Shown here: in pieces, positions 35,752 to 43,569 of the stretch
How the letters are laid out: each line of letters opens with the position of its first letter
Numbering within the stretch: position 1 is the first letter of the stretch
Assembly: GCA_035340095.1 (NCBI GenBank)
Contig: DAORGN010000002.1
Span: forward strand, 4,135 to 68,134
From: JAEUKA01 sp035340095
GTDB lineage: Bacteria > Myxococcota_A > Polyangia > Palsa-1104 > JAEUJZ01
DNA length: 64,000 nt
Direction: 5' to 3'
The notes under the pieces: generated by a model
What the model saw: the letters and a program-made list of their open reading frames with translations, nothing else
Told to the model about the DNA's origin: nothing
Databases searched by the model: none
Program-made: the position numbers and the translations under genes

Positions 35752-36090
35752 TCACGAAATGCCGAGCCTGATGCTGCGGGCAAGCAGCGCCGACAAGACG
35801 GTTTCCAGCGTCGAGACAAGCTCGGCATCGGCGGTCTTCCACAGCTTGCCGTCCGCATCCGGATCGAAGTGCCACGCCTTGCGCTGCGCCGCCATCCAGA
35901 TTTGCCGAGCCGCCCGGTGCCGGTTGATGACAATTTTTTGCCCGTTGCCGAGCGTCAGATTCAGCACGTCGCCGGACATCTCGACGTCGACTTCATCGGG
36001 ATCAAAGGTGGAAACCGCTCGCTCGATGCGACGGATCATCGCGTCGGCGAGCTTGTCAAACTCTGCGTCCTGTTTTTCGCGCGGATTCAT
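35752..36090 (-). CDS. cyaY: Frataxin-like iron-binding protein CyaY
   Basis: 112-aa frataxin homologue that binds iron and modulates Fe-S cluster assembly. The N-terminal helix is acidic (EFDKLADAMIRRIE, DPDEVDVEMSGDVL), followed by the family sheet LTLGNGQKIVINRH and the conserved RQIWMAAQRKAWHFD. Length fits bacterial CyaY. No isc/suf genes are adjacent; it lies between pheT and the TPR gene on the same strand. Confidence 0.93.
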   Translation of the reverse strand: MNPREKQDAEFDKLADAMIRRIERAVSTFDPDEVDVEMSGDVLNLTLGNGQKIVINRHRAARQIWMAAQRKAWHFDPDADGKLWKTADAELVSTLETVLSALLARSIRLGIS

Positions 36091-36172
36091 AGCGTTCCGT
36101 GAGCCTAGCGCGCCTTGCGCTTTCCGATAGATGAAATGTCACCAAAGCGCCAGCTGCGTCACCTGCTGTGGC

Positions 36173-38671
36173 CTACTGGCGGAGAGCGATGGGAACTTTT
36201 TTGCCCAATTGATCGATGACTTTTTGGTGGGCTTTCTGGACTTCGTCATCGGTCAGCGTCCGCTGGTCTGATTGATAGGTCAGGCTAAACAGCAGCGCTT
36301 TCTGTCCCGCCGGAACGTGTCCTTGGGCGCGATAGTCTTCGAGCAGTGCCACATCACGGAGCAGCGGCTCTTCCGACTTTTGCATCGCATCGAGAAGCGC
36401 TGCCGCGGACACATCCTGCGCAACGAAGAACGACAGATCACGGCTCGTCGCTGGGAATCGCGAGTGTGCCACGTAGTTGGGCTTGCTGATTGGCAGGTCC
36501 GGCACCGCAAGTTCCAGCGCAAACGCTGCCCCAGGCAGATCCAGCTTGCTGCGCAGATCCGGATGCAGTTCACCAAACGTCCCGATGACCGCACCGCTGT
36601 GCGCAAAACACAGTGCCGCTGCCGCACCAGGATGCAGCATCGGGGCTTCGTCTGCCGTCGCTGCGCGCACAAACACGGCACGCGCGCCGGCACTTGGGTC
36701 AGGCTGCCACACAAGCGAAAGACCGAGCCCTGCGACAAGCTGCTCGACCAGGCCTTTTGCATCGTAAAAGTCGAGCGCATCGCCCGGTGTCGGTTTGAGA
36801 AAGTGATCGCGATGACCGCAGAGCACCGCCGCAACGTGGGTTTGTTCCGTCGGCAGGACTTCGTTGGCACCGGACGGCTGAAACACTTCGCCCACTTCAA
36901 ACAGCCGCAGGTCGGTCTGTCCGTGCGAAAGGTTTTGCCGCACAAGCTCGACCAAACCGGGTAGGAGCTTGCTCCGCAGCACCGAAAGTTCTTCGCGCAG
37001 CGGGTTTTCGATGCAAAGCGGTGCAAGCTCGCGCCGACCTTCGCCGAGCTTTACCCGATCGGGACTCGTCATCGAAAACTGAATCACTTCGAGCAGCCCA
37101 AGCGACGCACAGATCATTCGTGCGCGGTCGGCATTGCGGTAGCGCGTCATCTGCACAGACGGCGGCTGTGGCTCGCTCATCGGCATGTTCGGCAGCGTGG
37201 TCGGAATGTGGTGCAGACCGTAGACGCGCGCGACTTCTTCGATCAGATCAATTTCGCGGGTCAAATCGGGGCGGCGGGTCGGAATCTCGACCGTCAGAAG
37301 TTTCCCGTCGCTGTGTACGGGCAAACCGATCGCTTCCAGACACTCCTTTTGCATCGCTGCGGAAATCGTCAGCCCCAGCATGGCCGTCGTGCGCTCCGGG
37401 CGCAACGTCAGCGTCGGCAACGACAGTTTTTTCGGGTACACATCGGTCGCCGCAGCAGCCAGTTGTCCACCCGCGAGCTTCACAATCAGTGCGGCGCAGG
37501 CATCGGCGACTTCGGGAATTGCATTGGCATCGGTGCCACGCTCAAAGCGATGCGACGCTTCGGTGTGCAGCTTCAGCTTTTTCGCGGTGCGACGAATCAT
37601 CGCCGGTGCAAAGTACGCGCACTCCAGCAGCACATCGGTCGTCGATTCACCGACTTCCGAAGTCTGTCCGCCCATCACACCCGCTACGGCGACGCCCTTT
37701 TCGGCATCGGCAATCAGCAGATCAGATGGACCCACTTCGCGCTCTTGTCCGTCGAGCGTTTTGATCTTTTCTTCTGGCTTGGCCCGTCGCACGACAATTT
37801 TCTGTCCCGCGAGCTTGTGCAGATCAAATGCATGGAGCGGATGCCCATACTGAAGCAGCGCCAGGTTGGTCGCATCGACGACATTCGACAGTGCTCGCAC
37901 CCCGAGTCGCTGGAGTCGCAGACGATAAAACAGCGGACTTTTGCCGACTTTCACGCCGCGGATGAGGTGGCCCAGATAGCGCGGGCAAGACTCGCTGTCT
38001 TCGACGACAATTTGCGCTGGTTCGGTTTGTGCCTGATTGCCGCGAAGTGCCGCCAGATTGACCGACTGCTGCCGAAGTCGCACGCCTTCGTGACGGAACA
38101 GCGCCGCAATTTCACGCGCGACGCCTGTGTGACCCAAAAGGTCTGGCCGATTGGGCGTAATGTCCAGCTCAAACACCCAATCAGGCAGTCCGGCGGCTTG
38201 CGCAACATCGCCGCCAATGTCGATGCCGTCATCGGGCGACAGAATCACAATCCCGTCGTGGTCTTCGGAAAGCCCCAGCTCGTCTTCGGCACACAGCATG
38301 CCGGGCGACGGAATGCCGCGCACTTCGCGAACGCTCAGGACAAGTCCGTTTGGCAGCGTCGCGCCGGGCTTTGCCCACAGCACCCGCGGACTGCGCCCCG
38401 GCTCACCGGGGTTTGGCACATTGGGCGCTCCGCAGACGACCTGCGTGACTTCTTTTCCATCAAAGACATCGACCAGCGTGAGCTTATCGGCCTTGGGATG
38501 TGGACGCTTGCCTCGCACTTCTGCGCAAATGACGCCCGAAAGACCTTTGCCAATCGGATGCAGCGCATCGACCGCCACGCCGGACACGCTCAGTCGGTCG
38601 GCGACCGCTTGCGGGGTCACGCTCGACGGAATCTCCAGTAGCTCACAGAGCCAGTTCCAAGAGACTTTCAT
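36173..38671 (-). CDS. pheT: Phenylalanyl-tRNA synthetase beta subunit
   Basis: 832-aa beta subunit of the alpha2-beta2 PheRS. Start at 38671 (MKVSWNWL) with GGAG 7 nt upstream. Recognisable parts in order are the EMAP/tRNA-binding domain (residues about 40-150), the B3/B4 editing region (about 220-400), B5, the inactive catalytic-like core and the C-terminal anticodon-binding FDX-ACB domain (about 740-832, SRFPATSRDLSF). It follows pheS by 15 nt, the usual pheS-pheT order. Confidence 0.96.
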   Translation of the reverse strand: MKVSWNWLCELLEIPSSVTPQAVADRLSVSGVAVDALHPIGKGLSGVICAEVRGKRPHPKADKLTLVDVFDGKEVTQVVCGAPNVPNPGEPGRSPRVLWAKPGATLPNGLVLSVREVRGIPSPGMLCAEDELGLSEDHDGIVILSPDDGIDIGGDVAQAAGLPDWVFELDITPNRPDLLGHTGVAREIAALFRHEGVRLRQQSVNLAALRGNQAQTEPAQIVVEDSESCPRYLGHLIRGVKVGKSPLFYRLRLQRLGVRALSNVVDATNLALLQYGHPLHAFDLHKLAGQKIVVRRAKPEEKIKTLDGQEREVGPSDLLIADAEKGVAVAGVMGGQTSEVGESTTDVLLECAYFAPAMIRRTAKKLKLHTEASHRFERGTDANAIPEVADACAALIVKLAGGQLAAAATDVYPKKLSLPTLTLRPERTTAMLGLTISAAMQKECLEAIGLPVHSDGKLLTVEIPTRRPDLTREIDLIEEVARVYGLHHIPTTLPNMPMSEPQPPSVQMTRYRNADRARMICASLGLLEVIQFSMTSPDRVKLGEGRRELAPLCIENPLREELSVLRSKLLPGLVELVRQNLSHGQTDLRLFEVGEVFQPSGANEVLPTEQTHVAAVLCGHRDHFLKPTPGDALDFYDAKGLVEQLVAGLGLSLVWQPDPSAGARAVFVRAATADEAPMLHPGAAAALCFAHSGAVIGTFGELHPDLRSKLDLPGAAFALELAVPDLPISKPNYVAHSRFPATSRDLSFFVAQDVSAAALLDAMQKSEEPLLRDVALLEDYRAQGHVPAGQKALLFSLTYQSDQRTLTDDEVQKAHQKVIDQLGKKVPIALRQ

Positions 38672-38686
38672 TGCCAAACTCCTCGC

Positions 38687-39820
38687 CTAACGAAACTGCT
38701 CGGTGAAGCGGGCATCCCCCGCGAAAAACAGACGCAGATCGCTAATGCCATAGCGCAGCATCGTCATGCGTTCCAGGCCGGTGCCAAACGCAAAGCCCGA
38801 ATACTTTTCGCTGTCGTAACCGACGTGGCGGAAGACTTCGGGATCGACCATGCCGCAGCCCAGGATTTCGATATAACCCGAACCTTTGCAGGTGCGGCAG
38901 CCCGAGCGCTTGCAGAAAAAGCACTCGATGTCGACTTCGGCGCTCGGTTCGGTAAACGGGAAGAACGACGGACGCAGTCGCAGGCCAATCCCCGGACCAA
39001 AGAAGCGCTGCACAAAATAAAGCAGCGTGCCTTTTAAGTCGGCCATTGTGATGCCTTCGTCGACGCACAGCCCTTCGATTTGCTGGAACATCGGCGAATG
39101 CGTCGGGTCGTCGTCTTTGCGATAGACTTTGCCCGGCGAGATGATGCGCACGGGCGGTTTCTGCGCAAGCATGGTTCGGATTTGCACTGGCGAGGTGTGC
39201 GTGCGCAGCACCAGCGGTTCGTGCCCCGGCTTGCTTTGCAGATAAAACGTATCCTGCATATCGCGCGCGGGATGGTCTTTGGGCATCGCCAGCGCTTCAA
39301 AGTTGTGAAAATCGGTCTCGACCTGCGGACCCGTGGCGACGTGAAAGCCCAGCTCGGCGAAGATGCCTTCCAGTTCCAGCCGCACTTGGGTCAGCAGATG
39401 CAAGCCGCCCAGCTTGTGCTGCCGACCCGGAATCGTCACATCGAGCCGCCGCTGGAGATCGGCTTGGCGCTTTTGCTCGTGCAGCTCCGCGAGCCGGGCC
39501 GCAAACAGTTCCTCGGCTTTTTGCAGTGCAACATTTCCGAATCGACCGATCTCAGCTTTCGGGTGCGTGTACGGATGGTTTGTGGGTGCGGCACCCCTCG
39601 GAAAGTTGGGATTCTGCTCCGCGCGTTTTTCCGGCCCGGGGGCGGCTTTTAGCGCATCGGCGAGACGCTTGCGAATCTCGCCTTCTTTGCCGGCAAAGCG
39701 CGCATAAACGACCCGCAGCGCAGGTTCGTCTTTGGCCAAGGCCAGCTCTTTTTCAAAACGAGAAAGGGATTCATCGAAGAGGCGGGCCAGCTCGCCCGCG
39801 CGGCTGTCATTTTGGTTCAT
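38687..39820 (-). CDS. pheS: Phenylalanyl-tRNA synthetase alpha subunit with N-terminal insertion and zinc knuckle
   Basis: 377-aa catalytic subunit of PheRS. Class II motifs are intact: RTHTSPVQIRTM (motif 2 region), FFPFTEPSAEVD and GFAFGTGLERMTMLRYG (motif 3). An insertion CFFCKRSGCRTCKGSG carries four cysteines and probably binds zinc, as in many bacterial PheS. Residues about 67-90 (EQNPNFPRGAAPTNH...) have no counterpart in the E. coli N-terminal coiled coil and form an extra Pro/His-rich loop. It lies downstream of rplT (79 nt) and upstream of pheT. Confidence 0.95.
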   Translation of the reverse strand: MNQNDSRAGELARLFDESLSRFEKELALAKDEPALRVVYARFAGKEGEIRKRLADALKAAPGPEKRAEQNPNFPRGAAPTNHPYTHPKAEIGRFGNVALQKAEELFAARLAELHEQKRQADLQRRLDVTIPGRQHKLGGLHLLTQVRLELEGIFAELGFHVATGPQVETDFHNFEALAMPKDHPARDMQDTFYLQSKPGHEPLVLRTHTSPVQIRTMLAQKPPVRIISPGKVYRKDDDPTHSPMFQQIEGLCVDEGITMADLKGTLLYFVQRFFGPGIGLRLRPSFFPFTEPSAEVDIECFFCKRSGCRTCKGSGYIEILGCGMVDPEVFRHVGYDSEKYSGFAFGTGLERMTMLRYGISDLRLFFAGDARFTEQFR

Positions 39821-39899
39821 CGCGATACCTTACCCCAGAAATGACAATGCCCGCCGAAGCGGGCATGTGTGACAGACAAGATGGGCCAGGACTTGTGCG

Positions 39900-40259
39900 T
39901 TACGCCTGAGCCTTGATTCCTGCCTGCGCGGCAATTGCTTTAAAGCCAGCCGGATCGCTGATCGCGAGATCCGAGAGGATCTTGCGGTCGATCTTGATGT
40001 TGGCCTGCGCAAGCGCGTGGATCAGCTTCGAGTAGGTGGTGCCAATCTCACGGGCTGCCGCATTGATCCGGATGATCCACAGGCGGCGGAAATCACGCTT
40101 GCGCTCGCGACGGTGCCAGGTGGCAAATCGCCACGCATGACGCACCGTTTCGACCATCGCTTTCCACAGTGTGGACCGACCTCCGCGGTAGCCTTGGGCA
40201 AAGGCCTTGATGCGGTTGCGACGGCGACGTGCTTTAAAACCTCGTTTTGCTCTTGCCAT
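39900..40259 (-). CDS. rplT: 50S ribosomal protein L20
   Basis: 119-aa L20, which binds 23S rRNA early in 50S assembly and often autoregulates its operon. N-terminal basic block RAKRGFKARRRRNRI and the conserved GYRGGRSTLWK and LWIIRINAAAR are present. In most bacteria it follows infC and rpmI; here neither is upstream. It is the first clear member of a rplT-pheS-pheT run. Confidence 0.97.
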   Translation of the reverse strand: MARAKRGFKARRRRNRIKAFAQGYRGGRSTLWKAMVETVRHAWRFATWHRRERKRDFRRLWIIRINAAAREIGTTYSKLIHALAQANIKIDRKILSDLAISDPAGFKAIAAQAGIKAQA

Positions 40260-40367
40260 GACTCTTTGTCTTCCTCAGTCGTATCGGCATCGGGGCTGCT
40301 TGAACAAAAGCAGCTTGGAACCCTGAGCCTGATGTTAGAAGGGCCGACCCGAGGCCGACCCATACGA

Positions 40368-40395
40368 GAGGCCACTTGGTAACACAGTGGCCCTC
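40368..40395 (-). promoter_or_regulatory. Hairpin in the rplT leader
   Basis: Nine-base-pair stem GAGGCCACT/AGTGGCCTC (one bulged C) with a 9-nt loop, about 110 nt upstream of rplT. A 9-bp direct repeat GGCCGACCC lies just downstream of it on the rplT side. Could be part of an L20 autoregulatory leader or an attenuator; no U-run follows on either strand. Confidence 0.35.
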
Positions 40396-40403
40396 GATTT
40401 GTA

Positions 40404-40420
40404 AAGTCCGATGAGGACTT
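40404..40420 (-). terminator. Weak hairpin after the 179-aa gene
   Basis: AAGTCC-TCATC-GGACTT on the minus strand followed by TTTACAAATC. A short stem with a mixed T tract, 24 nt after the stop of the upstream gene; weak candidate terminator or leader structure. Confidence 0.3.
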
Positions 40421-40443
40421 CGGAAACGGCTGCTTGGGCCGCG

Positions 40444-40983
40444 CTACTTCTTTTTGCCGGGGCCGTTGTGGTACTTCATCAGGCGCTTTTCGCCGATGGT
40501 GTGGATCTTGTTGTCGGCGACCAGCTCACCGAGCGGCTGGCGCAGCTTGTTGGCCAGTTCCGCACGATCGACACCCACGTTGGCGAGCAGCTCGTTGTTG
40601 ATGTTGTCGGCGATTTCGCCACGGCTCAGGCCATCTTTGGCATTCGAGAGCACGCTGGTGATGATGCCTTTGAGCGAGTTCTTCTGCGCTTCCGACAGGC
40701 GGGTGCGCTTGGCTGCGGCCTTGCCCGGCTTGCTTTCCGTCGGACGCTTGCCACCGATCGCTTCCACAAAGTCAATGATGCCCATGGTCGACACTGCCGC
40801 CCAGACATCCTTGTGCTGCTTGAGGCTGGTGATGAACTCCTCGACCGTCGTCTTGTTGGTCGGGTGCAGTTTGAAGAACATCGTCATCGCAGCTTGGCGA
40901 CGCAGATCCTCGTTACGCGCCTGAAGCTCTTGCTCAAACAGGGCGGTAATGTCAAAAGCGGTTCCAGTCTTTTTTCCAGCCAT
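40444..40983 (-). CDS. Unknown basic protein with possible winged-helix C-terminus
   Basis: 179 aa, not recognised. A TAGGAG site 6 nt before the ATG marks a strong start. The first 85 residues are helical (DITALFEQELQARNEDLRRQ); a Lys/Ala-rich hinge (KPGKAAAKR) follows, then a compact domain (about 98-172) whose order of helices and a basic tail (GLSRGEIADNINNELL ... LGELVADNKIHTIGEKRLMKY) suggests a winged-helix fold, ending KKK. It could be a nucleic-acid-binding protein. It takes the place next to rplT where rpmI/infC are normally found. Confidence 0.78.
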   Translation of the reverse strand: MAGKKTGTAFDITALFEQELQARNEDLRRQAAMTMFFKLHPTNKTTVEEFITSLKQHKDVWAAVSTMGIIDFVEAIGGKRPTESKPGKAAAKRTRLSEAQKNSLKGIITSVLSNAKDGLSRGEIADNINNELLANVGVDRAELANKLRQPLGELVADNKIHTIGEKRLMKYHNGPGKKK

Positions 40984-41196
40984 TGTGATCTCCTATGTGA
41001 TTGCCAGATGTCCTGGCCTGGTTTGACCAACGTTTTCTTCTACTAGTACAACTTGATACGCAATTTGCAACCGGTTTGTGGTCTGCGAAACGCGGGCGCA
41101 TTCAAAAACTGATGTGACTTGCTGTCAAGCGCCAAAATCTGACCCTCCAGTCGATGCCATCTGTTGGAAGCAGACTGTGGTAGGATGCCTCCTCCT

Positions 41197-42810
41197 ATGA
41201 AGATTCGCCGCCAGCTCTCACCGCTCTACTTAAGTTTTCCGCTGGTCTTGATCGCGGCGCTGGCGCTGGCTCGCTACTCGTATCGCAACGCCCGACAACT
41301 TGCGCAGAACAGCGAAGGATCGGTGATTGCAGGTTTGTTCGCACTTGGTGATCAGACCCGCAGTCGCGTCGAGAGCTTCATCATTGACTCCGACCGCGAG
41401 CTATTTAATCTCGTCGACCTCGAACACCTGCAGGACTTTTCGCGTCGCTGGTCGGAAATTGTTCGCTTATCGCATGCAGTCGAAGCCGCGATTGTGCTCG
41501 ATGAAAACCAGCAGCTCGTGCGCGGCGGCTATGTCAATAAGCGACGCAACAAGCCCGAGGCCGAAGCGTTTCTGCGTCTGTTCATGGATCGCATTCGACC
41601 CGAGCTGCCGCTCGCCGAGCAGCGCCCCGACTTCCACCGCCATCTGCACACCAATGTGGATGGTGTCGATTACCTGCTCAGTTACATCAAGCGCTATGAC
41701 GCCGCCCGCAATCGCGTCTTTTACATCATCCTGAAGGTGAACCTCGACTACTTGGTGGGCACGAGCTTCCCCGAGATGTTCGAGCCGATCGCCGGTCGCT
41801 TCCTGGTTTCGGTGATTGGCAGTCGCGGCGAAGTGATCTTTGGTCAGCCGATCTCGGGGGCGGGCAAATACCTGTACGACAAGCGGTTTGAATCGACCGT
41901 CTATCAGTGGCGCTTGCAGATGGCGCCGCTCGATAACGTCAAGCTGCGCGCTGGGAGCCAAAAACAAGCACTCGCAGATACCATTTTGATTGGTCTGATG
42001 CTTGGACTGATTCTGATTGGTACGGCCTTCCTTGTGTACTCGATCTCAACCGAGCAAAGGCTATCGGCGCTCAAGTCGGAATTTATCTCCAATGTCAGTC
42101 ATGAACTAAAGACGCCGCTGTCGCTGATTCGGATGTTTGCTGAGCTGCTTATGCTTGGCAAAGTGAAGACGCCGGAAAAAGGCCGTGAGTACGCGGGAAT
42201 CATCACCCGTGAGTCCGAGCGGCTGTCGCGACTTATCGACAACGTGCTCGACTTTTCGCGGATGGAGCGTGGCAAGGCGGCCTACGAGATGAAGCCCGGT
42301 GATCTGGGTGAAGTGGTAGAACGGGCGCTGGATTTTTTCCGCTATCGCCTTGAGCGCGAAGGGCGGCAGCTTGAAGTCGACATCGCAGAGTCCATACCGC
42401 GCACGCTGCTGGATGAAAATGCGATGACCCTGTTGCTGCTCAATCTGGTGGATAATGCGGTCAAATATGGCGGAACCGGACCGATCGCGGTAAGGCTTTG
42501 TGTCTCGCCGCGCGGCAAGGAGATTCTTCTGAGCGTGACCGACCACGGACTGGGGATTGCCCCCGACGAGCAGCGCAAAATCTTCGAGCGCTTTTATCGA
42601 ACCCGCGCAGTCCGCAACACCAACATTCGCGGATCGGGCATCGGTCTGGCGCTCGTCAAACACATCGCGGAAGCGCATGGTGGCCACATCACTGTCGACA
42701 GCCAAGGCGGCAAAGGATCGACATTTACGCTGACGCTGCCGGTTTCGGCGATCAAAGAAGAACCAGACGAAGCGGGTGGCGACGCCGCTTTTGACAAGGG
42801 AGACAGCTAG
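41197..42810 (+). CDS. Sensor histidine kinase with two membrane spans
   Basis: 537 aa from ATG 41197 (41185 possible). Helix 1 about 10-26, periplasmic sensor domain about 30-258, helix 2 about 262-284, then HisKA with phosphorylatable His302 in SNVSHELKTPLSL and a HATPase with NLVDNAVKYGG, DHGLGIAPDE and GSGIGLALVKH. All catalytic boxes are intact. Its TAG abuts the ATG of the response regulator with no gap, so they form a cognate pair. Divergent from the basic-protein gene across about 210 bp. Signal unknown. Confidence 0.94.
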   Translation: MKIRRQLSPLYLSFPLVLIAALALARYSYRNARQLAQNSEGSVIAGLFALGDQTRSRVESFIIDSDRELFNLVDLEHLQDFSRRWSEIVRLSHAVEAAIVLDENQQLVRGGYVNKRRNKPEAEAFLRLFMDRIRPELPLAEQRPDFHRHLHTNVDGVDYLLSYIKRYDAARNRVFYIILKVNLDYLVGTSFPEMFEPIAGRFLVSVIGSRGEVIFGQPISGAGKYLYDKRFESTVYQWRLQMAPLDNVKLRAGSQKQALADTILIGLMLGLILIGTAFLVYSISTEQRLSALKSEFISNVSHELKTPLSLIRMFAELLMLGKVKTPEKGREYAGIITRESERLSRLIDNVLDFSRMERGKAAYEMKPGDLGEVVERALDFFRYRLEREGRQLEVDIAESIPRTLLDENAMTLLLLNLVDNAVKYGGTGPIAVRLCVSPRGKEILLSVTDHGLGIAPDEQRKIFERFYRTRAVRNTNIRGSGIGLALVKHIAEAHGGHITVDSQGGKGSTFTLTLPVSAIKEEPDEAGGDAAFDKGDS

Positions 42811-43569
42811 ATGGCACTGCCGTCATCTGGACCGGCCAGCGCCAGCAGCCCACCGCAGAGTGGCTCTGGCGAGCTTAGCAAGCGCGCCCGGATCCTGCTT
42901 GTCGAGGATGAGCCCGACATTGTCCGTGGTCTCACCGATGTCCTTGAGTTTGAAGGCTACGAGGTCGTCACCCACATGCAGGGTCGCGCGGGCGTGCGCG
43001 AAATGAAGGAGCGTGGTGCCGACCTCGTGATCCTCGACCTGATGCTTCCGGACATCAACGGATTCCAAGTCTGCGAGGAGATCCGTGCCGAAAACCAAGT
43101 GGTGCCGATCATCATCCTGACGGCACGCGGCCAAGAACTGGACAAAATTCGTGGTCTGGAAGCGGGCGCTGACGACTACGTGACCAAGCCATTTGGCGTC
43201 GGTGAGCTGCTTGCGCGGATCAAAGCCATCCTGCGCCGCCTGACCCGCGCCCAAGTCAGCAAAGAGCCCGAAACCATCCGCATCGGTAGCTGCGAGATCA
43301 ACCTGCGGACCCACACCCTTGTGCGCGCCCGCAAAAGCCACATGCTCACGTTCTACGAAGTCGAGCTGCTGAAGCTCCTGTACGAGCGCGAGGGGCAACC
43401 GGTTTCACGCGACGAGATTCTCGACAAAATTTGGGGCATCGAAGCGTATCCGTCGAACCGGACGGTGGACAACTTCGTCGTCAAGCTGCGCAAGAAGCTC
43501 GAAGAAAACCAGCACCACCCGCGCCACATCCTGACGGTCTACGGCTTCGGCTACAAACTGGTTCCCTAG
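42811..43569 (+). CDS. OmpR-family response regulator
   Basis: 252 aa. After a 24-residue Ser/Pro tail, the receiver carries the acidic pair in LLVEDEPD, phosphoacceptor Asp76 in LVILDLMLPD and the switch Thr/Lys in DDYVTKPFG; the C-terminal winged helix ends with NFVVKLRKKLE and TVYGFGYKLVP. It begins directly after the sensor kinase stop, so it is the partner regulator. Its 3' end overlaps by 4 nt the 3' end of the convergent kinase gene. Target genes unknown. Confidence 0.95.
   Translation: MALPSSGPASASSPPQSGSGELSKRARILLVEDEPDIVRGLTDVLEFEGYEVVTHMQGRAGVREMKERGADLVILDLMLPDINGFQVCEEIRAENQVVPIIILTARGQELDKIRGLEAGADDYVTKPFGVGELLARIKAILRRLTRAQVSKEPETIRIGSCEINLRTHTLVRARKSHMLTFYEVELLKLLYEREGQPVSRDEILDKIWGIEAYPSNRTVDNFVVKLRKKLEENQHHPRHILTVYGFGYKLVP

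Noticed and set aside
37208..38641. Long plus-strand open frame opposite pheT
   Set aside because: No recognisable domain; pheT on the minus strand explains the region fully.
40444..40983. Possible rpmI or infC in the position next to rplT
   Set aside because: The sequence shows neither L35 nor IF-3 features; it is longer than L35 and has a different fold pattern.
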